DNA from: an uncultured Clostridia bacterium
Lineage (GTDB): Bacteria > Bacillota > Clostridia > UBA1381 > UBA9506
Reading direction: 5' to 3'
NCBI GenBank assembly: GCA_934438075.1
Contig: CAKSBF010000006.1
Location: 77,555-141,554 of the forward strand
DNA length: 64,000 bases
This document shows, piece by piece, positions 41,962 to 51,997 of the stretch (position 1 is the stretch's first letter; the number at the start of each line of letters is the position of its first letter). The notes beneath the pieces are model-generated. The model had not been told where the DNA came from and did no database searches. It worked only from the letters and a program-made list of their open reading frames with translations. Made by a program: the position numbers and the translations under genes.

Positions 41962-43020
41962 CTACAGCAGCCTTACCAATTCATCGCCAACCTGTGCCGT
42001 TGTCGCTGTTCCTCCCATGTCGGGAGTCAATATTCTGCCCTCTGTCATAATAGTCTCCATAGCATCCAGTAAACGCTTGCCCCATGCTTCATGTCCGAAG
42101 AAATCGAGCATTTGGCTCGCTGACCATACCGATGCCAAGGGGTTTGCAATTTGCTTGCCGGCAATATCCGGTGCGCTGCCGTGTATCGGTTCAAACATGG
42201 AAGGATATTTCCGCTCCGGGTTAATATTTGCTCCCGCCGCAAGTCCCATTCCGCCGGAAATTGCCGCACCCAAATCAGTAATAATATCACCAAACAGGTT
42301 CGATGTAACAACTATTTCAAAACGTTTCGGATTTTTTACAAAAAACATACTTGCTGCGTCTACCAAAACAGAATCCGTCTTGACATCAGGATATTCCTTG
42401 CCTATCTCCGCAAAAACGCTGTCCCAAAAAACCATGGAATAGTTCAGCGCATTTCCCTTAGAGATGCTGGTAAGCTTCTTTCCCTCGCGTCGTGCCGTTT
42501 CATAAGCATAACGTATAATACGTTCTGTCCCCTTGCGTGAAAAAACACCTGTCTGCAAAACAACTTCGTTCGGTTTTCCCTTAAAAAGCCAATTTCCCTC
42601 TCCTGCGTACTCTCCCTCACTGTTTTCCCGGATAACAAGCATGTCAATATCCTCACGCTTTACATCTTTGAGCGGACACGGAGCTCCTGCAAGAAGCTTG
42701 ACCGGCCGTAAGTTGACATATTGGTCAAACTCATGACGAATGGTCAGCAACAAATCCCACAGCGAAATATGATCCGGCACACCGGGATAGCCCACAGCTC
42801 CCAGATAAATTGCATCAAACTCCGACAACTGACAGATACCATCCTTCGGCATCATTTCACCATGCTCCAAATAATATTGGCAACCCCACGGAAAGTATGT
42901 AAATTCAAAGCGAAAGCCGCCGTCCAGCTCTGCCGCCCGTTTCAGCACCTTAATGCCTTCTGCCAACACTTCCGGTCCTATACCGTCTCCTGCAATTACT
43001 GCTATTTTATATGTCTTCAT
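41962..43020 (-). CDS. Tartrate/D-malate-type dehydrogenase (isopropylmalate dehydrogenase family)
   Basis: A 352-residue NAD-dependent oxidative decarboxylase. The family signature NLFGDIITDLGAAISGG (residue 240-256) and MFEPIHGSAPDIAGK (near 275) are present. The N-terminus KIAVIAGDGIGPEV is standard. The GVPDHISLWDLLL segment in the substrate region matches tartrate dehydrogenase/decarboxylase and D-malate dehydrogenase rather than LeuB. In a glycan locus it may act on a sugar-acid breakdown product; that is inference. GGAG lies 10 bases before the start. Confidence 0.87.
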   Translation of the reverse strand: MKTYKIAVIAGDGIGPEVLAEGIKVLKRAAELDGGFRFEFTYFPWGCQYYLEHGEMMPKDGICQLSEFDAIYLGAVGYPGVPDHISLWDLLLTIRHEFDQYVNLRPVKLLAGAPCPLKDVKREDIDMLVIRENSEGEYAGEGNWLFKGKPNEVVLQTGVFSRKGTERIIRYAYETARREGKKLTSISKGNALNYSMVFWDSVFAEIGKEYPDVKTDSVLVDAASMFFVKNPKRFEIVVTSNLFGDIITDLGAAISGGMGLAAGANINPERKYPSMFEPIHGSAPDIAGKQIANPLASVWSASQMLDFFGHEAWGKRLLDAMETIMTEGRILTPDMGGTATTAQVGDELVRLL

Positions 43021-43041
43021 TTCATATTCTCCTTCACTGAG

Positions 43042-44376
43042 TCAATTTATGCTGATTATAATCTTCATGACGGTCCGCGCTCCTAAAGATACAACGGGAA
43101 TCGCCACATCTCCTCTGAAAATTTCGGTACGAATCTTATCCATATCATGCATCTCATCCAAAAGATAATACTCAGCGAGTATTTCTTTCTTTTTAATAAT
43201 GCCATCCAACACCAATTCTGCGCTTATCTCTTCATCTGAATGATTACTCAGCAGAACCACCGCATGGTTGCCGTCAGTTGCCGCTGCAGAACAGAACTTT
43301 CCGTTTGAACGGTATTCCGCTTTCACATTGTTTCCCAGGCGATACAGATCATGAAATGCAGCAAGCGCGTAATAAGGCTTTAAATATTTTCCCGTAACAT
43401 GATCATGCATTCCGTTATAAAGCCCGCCGAGTGAAACGCAGTAATACATAGCAGAATCTGTGTGCCCCTCGTGCTGCAGTCCGCATAAAACAGAGGACAC
43501 GAAACTGGCTCCCTTCATGGTTCTCTTTTCGTAGTGGCTTGTTCCTTCATCGCCATAGTTCCATTCATTCAGTGTTGTCTCCGTATCCTGCAAACCATAT
43601 TCGTCAAGCGTCTTTCTGACATAGGCTCCGTGTTTTAACACCTCACATGGATCATTGGTGTAAATGTGCCATGAAAAGAAATCGAGCGGCAATTTTTCCG
43701 CAGTAACCATTTTCAAAAAATCATGAAAGTAGGTTACAAAACCTTTATAAAAATCATTCATACCTTCCCTTGTCACAGCATAAAATCCGCAGCTCCCGTA
43801 GCCTCCTATCTTGCACTGCGGAAATCTGTTTTTTAAGTATTTTGAAGCAACACGGTAAAGTTCAAAAAATTCTTCCTTGCTGCCCGACCACATTGGCGGG
43901 TTTTCCGGCTCATTCCATATTTCCCAGTAACGTATATTATAATGAAAGCCGTCTGCCCAGCCTTCGTTATAATGCCGCATGATACCTTCGCAGATTTTCG
44001 CCCATTGCAGATAATCCTTTGGCGGAAAGGTTCTGTACTTTTTTTTCGCCCAGTCTATGGTAATGCCCAGCCTGTAAAATATCTCCGTCCCTGCCTTTAC
44101 AATACTGCCGATATAATAATCCGTTAAAGTAAAATCGTAATTGGATGGGTCCGCCGCATCTGCATCAAAATCCGGAAAAATATTCGGCACATCCACATAG
44201 TGCGAACCCCCATACGGTCCCATCGCGTCATGCAGACGGGAAAAAGGTATGCCCGCCCCTTTCATAAACTCTGTGGAAAGCTCTTCATTCAACACCGCAT
44301 ACGGAGCATTGTTCACGCCGTGAAGCGGCTTGATATAACCCTCTTGTTCTGAAAAATTGTATGTAATTTTTTCCAT
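43042..44376 (-). CDS. GH39-like glycoside hydrolase (beta-xylosidase/iduronidase type)
   Basis: A 444-residue TIM-barrel glycosidase. The acid/base Glu is in WEIWNEPEN (near residue 151) and the nucleophile Glu in TTLNEWNYG (near 267), the standard clan GH-A spacing. The C-terminal part is a short beta domain. GH39 enzymes are beta-xylosidases or alpha-L-iduronidases. There is no signal peptide, so it works on imported oligosaccharides. GH88 in the same gene row argues for a uronate-containing substrate. AAGGAG precedes the ATG. Confidence 0.83.
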   Translation of the reverse strand: MEKITYNFSEQEGYIKPLHGVNNAPYAVLNEELSTEFMKGAGIPFSRLHDAMGPYGGSHYVDVPNIFPDFDADAADPSNYDFTLTDYYIGSIVKAGTEIFYRLGITIDWAKKKYRTFPPKDYLQWAKICEGIMRHYNEGWADGFHYNIRYWEIWNEPENPPMWSGSKEEFFELYRVASKYLKNRFPQCKIGGYGSCGFYAVTREGMNDFYKGFVTYFHDFLKMVTAEKLPLDFFSWHIYTNDPCEVLKHGAYVRKTLDEYGLQDTETTLNEWNYGDEGTSHYEKRTMKGASFVSSVLCGLQHEGHTDSAMYYCVSLGGLYNGMHDHVTGKYLKPYYALAAFHDLYRLGNNVKAEYRSNGKFCSAAATDGNHAVVLLSNHSDEEISAELVLDGIIKKKEILAEYYLLDEMHDMDKIRTEIFRGDVAIPVVSLGARTVMKIIISIN

Positions 44377-44440
44377 AGTTTCTCCTTTTTTGCTGTCTGT
44401 TCACATTTCTCTCAGCAACAAAATCAATATAAGGCATAAG

Positions 44441-44509
44441 AAAAGACACAGCAAGTCTTTTTGCGCCTATGTTTCCGCAGCCGGCAGCAATATGCAAGCC
44501 GTGTCTTTT
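44441..44509 (-). terminator. Terminator-like hairpin after the secreted protein gene
   Basis: Stem AAAAGACACGGC/GCTGTGTCTTTT (12 bp with one G-U) around a 45-base loop; T-run TTTTC on the minus strand. It lies between the secreted protein gene and GH39. Confidence 0.5.
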
Positions 44510-44557
44510 CCGTCAGCTAATTTTTTTTAAATTTTTAAAACAGCTGCCCTTTTGCCG

Positions 44558-46186
44558 TTACTCTGTCAGATAAACAAAAGGTTCCGCTGCAAGAGGACAA
44601 AGCCCCGTCATAGGCCCCCACACCATAAGCTTTGCACTGGTTCCGGCCGCTGTCAGACTGCCGCTGATTTCATGCTCATCCGCGTTCGTATTAATTAATT
44701 TCACGTTGCTAAGAGCCTTGCCGTTATAAATCGCTGCAATCACTGTCATTTCCTGATCCGAAGAACGCGCATAAGATAAATTGTATCGGAAAGTATTTCC
44801 GTCAAAGCTGCAATCGCCCTCCTTCACAAAGATTCCATTTTCATTCGTAACATAGAAGTCGCGCCGAATCTGGCCCTGAATTGCCGTGCCTCCCAACACT
44901 GTTGACGCTGTCAAAACAGCCGTATATTTACCTGTTTCAAAGGCGGTGCCGTCTTCCTTCTCAAACACGAAGTGGAACGTCGTGTTATTATTAGTGTTAT
45001 TAGCTTTTTTATAGGTACATTTTGCCTTAGTGGTTATTTCAGCTCCATCTTTGTAAAGCTTATAATATGAATGACCTCCCTCATTACCGCCTGTACCTCT
45101 TGTCGCATCCATTACGAACCCATTCGTTCCGTAAGGAACAACACCGTTGGTTGACTGTCTGCCATCAAAACTGTCCTTAAAATAAGCAAGACTTGCTACA
45201 TCAGGTATTAAGCCTTTGTACGCAATCAGAGAAACATCGTCTATCGCAACAAATGCATTGTCCTTCAGCGCGGTAGTACGGATTCTGACACCTGTCAGTT
45301 TATTATTAGAAATCGGCAGGGAGGCACTATGAAGCTTGCCGTCAAGATAGGCTGTTGCCGTCCCGTTCTGCGGTACATAAACAATCGCCGCGTCATGCCA
45401 TTCGCCTTTTGACGCGCCGCTAAAGTTTGCATAGCTTCCTTCTGTACCCACGCCATTGGTCAAAACTGCAAGCGCGTAAGAATCCGACGCATAAAAGCGA
45501 AAATTCAATATAGACGTATACGCCGACTGGTAAGTCGAAGCAACAGCGAGGTTAATAAAAGGTATGTCGTTGCTGCTGACTCCCGTAAATATCAGCGATT
45601 TATCTCCCACTTTGCCGCGCATGCTGCCGCTGACCTCTCCGTTTGTAATGACAGCAGATTTTGATGCAACCGAATTCACCCCGAGAGCCGTTGCCTTATC
45701 CCCATCCGACATGTCATCAAAACTTTCTGCAAGTCCTTCAAAATTTAGTTTTTTTATCGACTGAGTACTCCCGCTTGGCACCGCCGCATAAGTGTTCATT
45801 GTTTTTTCCGCATACTTCACTACTCCGCCATCATAATCCGCCTCAATGCGAATCAAACATTCACCGATCGTCTTTACGTCATTCGTACCAAAGCTTATCA
45901 GATAGTTGTTCGAACCGCTGCCGCTGTCCGTTAAAGTAAAATCTTTGCTGTTGCCGTCGCTGATGAGCCGCACCTCAGTAAATCCCGGCGGAATGATTGC
46001 ATTAAAGGATACCGTGTTATTGGCAACCTGATACATGCCGCCAAGACCCAAAATTTGTATGTCCTCCGCATTCTCAACATTGTTTCCCGTATTGCTTCCC
46101 GTTGCTGCAAGCGCCGTCACCGACAGCATACAAAGCAGTGCCGCCGACAACAAAACCGCGGAAAACTTTTTCATTAATTTCATCAT
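44558..46186 (-). CDS. Large secreted protein with a concanavalin/LamG-like region
   Basis: A 542-residue exported protein of unknown function. Residues 1-30 form a signal peptide (MMKLMKKF start, hydrophobic core, ALAA cut site). The first part looks like an Ig-like domain; residues 150-330 contain a YLDGKLHSAS-type segment followed by FVAIDDVSLIAY, like the jelly-roll LamG/carbohydrate-binding domains; the last 150 residues look like another beta domain. No catalytic motif and no SLH or LPXTG anchor is visible. It lies between the chimeric gene and GH39 in the glycan locus. The ATG at 46186 has AAGGA upstream. Confidence 0.7.
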   Translation of the reverse strand: MMKLMKKFSAVLLSAALLCMLSVTALAATGSNTGNNVENAEDIQILGLGGMYQVANNTVSFNAIIPPGFTEVRLISDGNSKDFTLTDSGSGSNNYLISFGTNDVKTIGECLIRIEADYDGGVVKYAEKTMNTYAAVPSGSTQSIKKLNFEGLAESFDDMSDGDKATALGVNSVASKSAVITNGEVSGSMRGKVGDKSLIFTGVSSNDIPFINLAVASTYQSAYTSILNFRFYASDSYALAVLTNGVGTEGSYANFSGASKGEWHDAAIVYVPQNGTATAYLDGKLHSASLPISNNKLTGVRIRTTALKDNAFVAIDDVSLIAYKGLIPDVASLAYFKDSFDGRQSTNGVVPYGTNGFVMDATRGTGGNEGGHSYYKLYKDGAEITTKAKCTYKKANNTNNNTTFHFVFEKEDGTAFETGKYTAVLTASTVLGGTAIQGQIRRDFYVTNENGIFVKEGDCSFDGNTFRYNLSYARSSDQEMTVIAAIYNGKALSNVKLINTNADEHEISGSLTAAGTSAKLMVWGPMTGLCPLAAEPFVYLTE

Positions 46187-46254
46187 GACCATTCCTTTCT
46201 TCGTGCAATTTATTTTTATAAATTTTACTTGATGCAGGACTCTCCGTTTTGTTT

Positions 46255-47373
46255 TTAACGATATATTACTGCCTCCGTAACCTCCGCATAGCGGGTTTTA
46301 AGCAGCATTTTGTCCGGCTTTGTACTGTCCATCTCGGAAGAAATGACCGATGTTGGCGACACTGCCGTCACCGTTTTCTTCTTAGTATCCACCAGCCACA
46401 CATAAGAGCGTTTGTTCACCAATGTTACAGAATGATCTCCGCCGCCGGCTGCGTTGGTGTTAGAGCTGTCCAAAAGCAGCAAACTGACGGAAGAACCGCT
46501 TATCGCATTTACCGAGCCGTAGTAATAATTAATTTCATGATTTTCTCTTGTAACCGCGTGCAAAACATCCTCTTTATCATAATCAAAATCCACCGTCAGG
46601 TCGGTAAGCTCATCACGCTGATCCGCGGTATATCTTACAACATCACCACATTCCAGCAAATACTTGCCGTTGTTGTCCACCACCTTTGACAAAAGTGAAG
46701 AATCCATAGGCACGTAGAATTTTTTATATTGATTACCGGCACACAAAGTAATCTGATATGCGGTCTCCTCTTGGTTATCCACAGCCCAGCGGATAGACTC
46801 AATTACACCGTGCGAACTGTTATTTCCAACACTGCCGCCTGTCGAACCCGTTTTGCATACCAAAATGTTTGCCCTGCCGCATGCCTCCACATTATAAGCG
46901 AGAAGATTGCTGCGCACAAAGGTTGCGTCATTGCCCCACGATGTTGTGCTGCCGATGCTGAAACGCTCCTGGTCGGTTTTTGCATATTCTGAGCTTCCCA
47001 CCAGAATGATTTTTGTGCTTGCGTCAATTGTAAAGAATGGGATAAATAAACCAAAAGTTTTATAAATCACTTTACTTGCACTGTCACTGTCATAATTATC
47101 AAAATTGTAACGTTTCAGCTGATCTGCCGAATCTACGGATGGTTCATACACTCCCAGACCGTTTTCGGTATTGATGCTGTTGATTGCTCCGTCCTTGTTC
47201 ACTTTATACATAATCACTTGTCGTTGCATAGGTTTATAACAAAATAATACATAAAACAACAAGACAGGGATAAACATAATATAAAACTCATAGTTTTTCT
47301 TGTGTTCCCTTTTTACCCTGCCGCCGAGGGGCAGAGAACTGCCCCTCGATTGATTTAAAAGTACCTTGCGCAT
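46255..47373 (-). CDS. Chimeric gene: permease N-terminus joined to a surface-protein C-terminus
   Basis: A 372-residue open frame made of two unlike parts. Residues 1-51 or so match the start of an LplB-type permease (FIPVLLFYVLFCYKPM, compare the gene at 1-688). Right after FCYKPM the sequence changes to a hydrophilic beta-rich region (VIMYKVNKDGAINSI, then KRSYVWLVDTKKKTVTAV) of the kind found at the C-terminus of large secreted SLH-type proteins. The join is in frame at about base 47227. Five of six permease helices, the EAA loop and any second permease are missing, so it cannot transport. A deletion is the likely cause; an assembly error is possible. The ATG at 47373 is my start; GTG at 47382 is the alternative. 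Confidence 0.75.
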   Translation of the reverse strand: MRKVLLNQSRGSSLPLGGRVKREHKKNYEFYIMFIPVLLFYVLFCYKPMQRQVIMYKVNKDGAINSINTENGLGVYEPSVDSADQLKRYNFDNYDSDSASKVIYKTFGLFIPFFTIDASTKIILVGSSEYAKTDQERFSIGSTTSWGNDATFVRSNLLAYNVEACGRANILVCKTGSTGGSVGNNSSHGVIESIRWAVDNQEETAYQITLCAGNQYKKFYVPMDSSLLSKVVDNNGKYLLECGDVVRYTADQRDELTDLTVDFDYDKEDVLHAVTRENHEINYYYGSVNAISGSSVSLLLLDSSNTNAAGGGDHSVTLVNKRSYVWLVDTKKKTVTAVSPTSVISSEMDSTKPDKMLLKTRYAEVTEAVIYR

Positions 47374-47395
47374 AGTTTCCACTCATCCTTTTCTA

Positions 47396-49009
47396 CTACC
47401 TGGCATTATAACGATCTAAAGCTTGTTGCTGCAGCTCAACCACTCTGTCTACTCCCAACTGTTTCATTCTGCTTACATAATTGTCATATTCTGAAAGATC
47501 TGCTGTTCCCATAATAAAGCTGTACAGCATCTCCCACATATAAGTATCCAGGTCTGCAAAAATACTGCTTTTCTCTTCTGCTTCTTCTGCGGTCAAGGTA
47601 ACAAGCGGCATTGCGTGCTTTGACATATCCGTTTTCTTCCAAGCTTCAACTGCCTCATTTTGCTGCGGGAAAGACTGAATACTCTGTTTCAGATGCCAGG
47701 ACTGTACGCAAGGACCACCGTAGTTTCCCATACTATAACGGTTGATAACCGCTGTAGCACTGTCTCCGTCAGGATTGTGCCAAACAAAGTCCGTAAAGGT
47801 AGGTACTCCGTCCTTCATTTCCCAAGTAACTCCCTCCGGTCCGTAATTGTAAAGGTTATAGCCTTCCTCGCTGTAGCCATAATCCAAGTAGCGCGCTGCC
47901 AATTCTACATTCTTACAACTCTTCGTGATTGCCCAACTGCTTGCTGTGGAATACTGCCAATCCATCTGACCGAATTGCGGCTTATCGCCTTTATTTAAAG
48001 TCGGATAAGGCGCGCCAACCAAGTTAAATTCCGTATCGTTCGTGCTTTTCTTTGCCATCAGCCATGCACCGAGATTACTCCCCGTCAAGCCATAAGTTAC
48101 GCCCGATTTGTTGTTCAACATATTGCTCTCTAAAATCTTGCTGTCCGTTCCTGAAAAGTTAGAATCAAGCAGGCCTTTTTGATACCATTCACGCATCTTT
48201 AAAAGAAACTCTTTATATTCCGGCTGTACCGGACCGTATTTCACCTGATTCCCATCTACATAAAATCCGGTAGTAATGCCGTAAGCACCGATAATCATAC
48301 CGTTATTGAAAGGCACCTTTCCGCCAATGCTTAAGGGAGCCGTTGCACCCAACTTTTCCTTAAAAGCCGTTAGCATCGTGTCCCATTCGTCAATAGTTTC
48401 CGGAACATCCATATTTAGCTTTTTCAGCCAATCTGCCCGGATGATAGGACCGCCGTAAACACACAAATCAAGATTTTCGCGAATAAAAGGAAACGCATAA
48501 TATCGTCCAGAGTCAGTTCTCAGCATTCCGTCTATTTCAGGCATGTCCGATAAAACTTTTTTCAGGTTGGGCGCCCATTTGTCTATTACTTCATTTAAGG
48601 GTTGAATATACCCTTCATCAATAGCTTTGTCGCCGCCGTATTTATACCAGTCATACGAGATAATGTCAGGCATCCCGTCAGATGCCAGCAACAAGTTAAA
48701 CTGTTCCTTCTCCATTCCGGTAGCAGGATGTATATATGTAACCTTGGCGCCAATAACCTTTTCCATTTCTTTGGCAAGCGGCGTATCGCCAAAATTAGAA
48801 ACCTGTGCAGAAACAACAGCAGTCAAAGGAATCCACAATGACAATTCGTCTTCACTGGAAACAGGATAGGTACCGTTTGCCGGATAGGTAACCGTTCCCT
48901 GAGAAACCACTGTATCCGTCTTTTTGTTTCCACAGCCACTGAAAAGCATTGCCGTCGCCGCTATCAAGGCGATCACCCTACAAACCTTATTTACATTACC
49001 TTCTTTCAT
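47396..49009 (-). CDS. Extracellular carbohydrate-binding lipoprotein (second copy)
   Basis: A 537-residue lipoprotein with signal peptide and lipobox LFSGC. It is a paralogue of the lipoprotein at 707-2263, with the same plan and matching segments such as DSGRYYAFPFIRE. It should bind an oligosaccharide outside the membrane. Its permease partner downstream is reduced to a fragment, so the importer is not complete here. The AraC-type sensor upstream likely controls it. The site AGAGAGGA precedes the ATG. Confidence 0.92.
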   Translation of the reverse strand: MKEGNVNKVCRVIALIAATAMLFSGCGNKKTDTVVSQGTVTYPANGTYPVSSEDELSLWIPLTAVVSAQVSNFGDTPLAKEMEKVIGAKVTYIHPATGMEKEQFNLLLASDGMPDIISYDWYKYGGDKAIDEGYIQPLNEVIDKWAPNLKKVLSDMPEIDGMLRTDSGRYYAFPFIRENLDLCVYGGPIIRADWLKKLNMDVPETIDEWDTMLTAFKEKLGATAPLSIGGKVPFNNGMIIGAYGITTGFYVDGNQVKYGPVQPEYKEFLLKMREWYQKGLLDSNFSGTDSKILESNMLNNKSGVTYGLTGSNLGAWLMAKKSTNDTEFNLVGAPYPTLNKGDKPQFGQMDWQYSTASSWAITKSCKNVELAARYLDYGYSEEGYNLYNYGPEGVTWEMKDGVPTFTDFVWHNPDGDSATAVINRYSMGNYGGPCVQSWHLKQSIQSFPQQNEAVEAWKKTDMSKHAMPLVTLTAEEAEEKSSIFADLDTYMWEMLYSFIMGTADLSEYDNYVSRMKQLGVDRVVELQQQALDRYNAR

Positions 49010-49202
49010 CTTCTTTTCCTCTCTTTCTTTTTTTTGCAGTTAATTCAACCTGCCGTTTATATATTCATTGTACAATTGAGTGCCCTCAAAGGCAAGAGCC
49101 AATATTAAGCATAAGGAGCCAAAATCAAAAATGCCGCTCTGGCCTGCCGTATACTCTTCCCGTCCAGAAAGCAGCAGCCGGCATAATAACACTTAATCGC
49201 TA

Positions 49203-49252
49203 AACAAAAAGCGACTTCATTTTGTCTGAATCACACAAAATGAAGTCGCTTT
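49203..49252 (-). terminator. Terminator of the AraC-type gene
   Basis: Perfect 18-bp stem (49208-49225 with 49235-49252), 9-base loop, then TTTTTG on the minus strand, just past the stop at 49264. It separates the regulator from the binding lipoprotein, whose promoter must lie in the 200 AT-rich bases before 49009. Confidence 0.9.
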
Positions 49253-49263
49253 ATACTGACATA

Positions 49264-51517
49264 CTATTTTGATTTTACTCTGCTGAGATATTGGCTGGGC
49301 AAGATGCCTACCTCCTGCAAAAAAGCACGCTTTAACGCACGAGCATCACTAAATCCGACTTGAATCGCGGCATCCTTTAACCTTATGGATTCCTCCCGCT
49401 CCAATAAAACCTTAACATGTTCAACACGTATGCGGCGCAAATAATCACCAAAAGCAATTCCCAACTCATTCTTAAAGATTTTGCTCAAATAATATGGCGA
49501 CATGCCAAAATAATCACCCAACAGCTGTATACTGATATTGTTATCTATATAATGTTCATCCAAGTAAGCACGTACTCTATCTGTCAATGAAGATACCGCA
49601 GATTTTACAGGAACAGACTCCCTGCAAAGTTTTTCCGCCAGCGCCAGCAGCCGCTGCTCCAACTGCGACCAGCCCACGCCATTTTCAACAAGTTTCATAA
49701 TTTCCGATGTATGCTGATATTGAACATCTTCCCCTGCAGCACTGAACAATGCTGTAATAACACGCAGCAAAACATATTTATTCCCGTGCTTTACAAGTCC
49801 GCCGTTTGCCGGATTCTTTTGAAAAACTCCATTTAACACATCAGCAGCAACCGAATAATTTCCTGAAACAATTGCTTTTGTCAACTGCGCATCAACATCA
49901 GACGGATAATAGTAATCGCTGACCGATTGCAAATCGCCAAGCTGAAACACCGCCGGTGATCCGGAAAAATCTACATATTCCAGTATATCCTCTGCCTCAC
50001 GGCAACCTTCATAGATACCATAATAACTTTTATGAATATCACTTAACGCCGCCTGCACTATAAGCTGAAAATTCTGATATATTGCATTTAGTCCATCTTT
50101 GATTATTTCTGAAAGCGATTTCTCCAAGGCCGCAGCCGCGGACGAAAGACTTATGATTCCAGCAAGACAGTCTCTGTAGGGAACCACATAACCGCAATGC
50201 CGCTCACCGATTAATTCTTCCATAATATTTGTAATAATTAGCTGTGCTGTTTGGCAACGACTCTCGGATGACATCTCACTATCAGGAAAAAGTGCCCCTA
50301 CATTTTCCATTTTAAACAAAACAACGGCGAAATCCTCTGATAGAAATGCCGGCGGTTCCTCTACCGTTTCCAGCAATTCGGGACTGTATCTTCCTGCCAG
50401 CAACCTGGATAAATATGTTTCCCGCAAGGTTTTGTTCTGTCTGTCAACGGTTTTTTGCATCTGTTTTGTTTGTTCCAATATTCTCGAAATATTTTTATGC
50501 AGAACATCATATTCGTTCATCTCAGAATTGTTTATATTTTTTTCATTTTTTTCAGTCAACCGCTCCAACAACTTTTGCAGAGGACTGTAGTTGTGCTTCA
50601 GCAAGAAAACAATGCCCATCATACCGCAAATCAAACAAAGGACAATTCCCAAAACAATTAACAGTTTAACCCGAAATAACCGTTTTAATATAACAGCTCG
50701 AGGTGCGGAAATCACACCGTACCAATCCGCATTTTCCAAGCTGATAAAAGAAATAATGGCGCCATTTTTTTCATAGCTGCCCTGCGCCTTTTTCATCATA
50801 TCAATATCCGTTTCTTCCGAAGTTGAAAAAACAACTTCACCCTTCTGATTCACCAGGGCCGCATTCCTATCCTTGATAGAAGTCAAAATACCGTTTTCGC
50901 CAAGAAAATAATCCATATCAATCCAAACAACCGCCAGTACCTTGCTTTTCGGTCCCGGTGCCATAGGCAGTTGCCCTACATAAGCCAATGCCTTTTCAGA
51001 AATACCATTATTAAGAACATCAATAACAAAAAAATCGCCATAACTCTTGTCACCCACCAGCGCCTCCAAATAGCTGTAGTCCAAGTTATTGAACGAAATT
51101 CTGGTTACACTGTCAACATCTGCTATTCCGCTGTCAGAGCAGATTGCAATATCCGATTCCGGCAGCGCAATATAAATTTTTTGTTCCAAGCCATCAAAAA
51201 CTGTTGTTTCTCGTGTGCGGAACAAAACATCCGAGGCGATTTGAAGTTGCTTTTCTCTGCCTGTAAGATTACCGGACAAAAGTTTGCGCAGGTTTTGTAT
51301 CATATTCCAGTTTAAGATATGTCATTTTCATAGAATAAAAACAAGTGTCCAGTTCTTTTTTCACAGTGTTTAACACCAGTTCATCCGCATGATAAACATC
51401 TTCTTTAACCGATTTCTCTAAAACACCAAGTATGGAAAGAAAAATAACCGTTGGAATCAGCATCAACACGACATAAGAAATTGCCCATTGATGCTTTACA
51501 TTCTTTATCCTAGTCAT
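49264..51517 (-). pseudogene. AraC-type membrane sensor-regulator with a frameshift
   Basis: Two overlapping frames make one regulator of about 750 residues. The N-terminal part (start ATG 51517 after GAGGTG) has a basic start, a membrane helix (VVLMLIPTVIFLSILGVL) and the first extracellular segment. It runs to a stop at 51269. The second frame picks up at about 51303 and goes on with the rest of the extracellular sensor, a second membrane helix (about residues 213-235 of that frame) and the C-terminal AraC helix-turn-helix pair (SIQLLGDYFGMSPYYLSKIF). Such YesS-like regulators control adjacent sugar ABC genes. The shift lies within about 51269-51303. It may be a real mutation or a sequencing error; without it the gene would be normal. 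Confidence 0.78.
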
Positions 51518-51771
51518 AATAAAATCCGCACCTCGTATACTATCTTTCAAATAATCATAACACATCTTAAACCCAAAAGCAACTTTTTTAATCAAAGCAG
51601 CAGCCAATTGCAAATAACGAAGCAATAAAACACCTCGTAAATCACAGCAACAGGTCATATTGCACTTACTATTGTAATGCCTTTAACCGGAAGTTTAAAA
51701 AGAAACTTCTTCATAAAGTTCCGTTTCTTTTCATATACTGTATCAAACGCAATTAAAGGGGATTTGTTCTC

Positions 51772-51918
51772 ATGAAAGATTACATTGAAGAGAGAGCCGT
51801 TGCGCTGGCAAACTACATTATTGAAAAAAAAACAACTGTCAGAGACGCAGCGCTGGCGTTTAACATAAGCAAATCTACCGTACATACGGTTGTAACAAGA
51901 CAGAAACTTTTTATATAG
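51772..51918 (+). pseudogene. spoIIID: Truncated sporulation regulator SpoIIID
   Basis: A 48-residue frame starting MKDYIEERAVALANYIIEKK and carrying the helix-turn-helix ALAFNISKSTVH. This is the N-terminal half of SpoIIID, the mother-cell regulator of sporulation, normally 80-90 residues. After STVH the expected KDVTERLP segment is missing and the protein ends VVTRQKLFI. The TRQK resembles the TRxKY-type end of full-length SpoIIID, so an internal deletion of about 30 codons is possible. AAAGGGG precedes the ATG. A functional copy elsewhere cannot be excluded. Confidence 0.75.
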
Positions 51919-51997
51919 ATGTGGCGTAAATGTGCGCCTTTCAGAGATTCTGCACAATGCAGAATCCCTCTGTAACAACCGAATAGAAAATATATAA

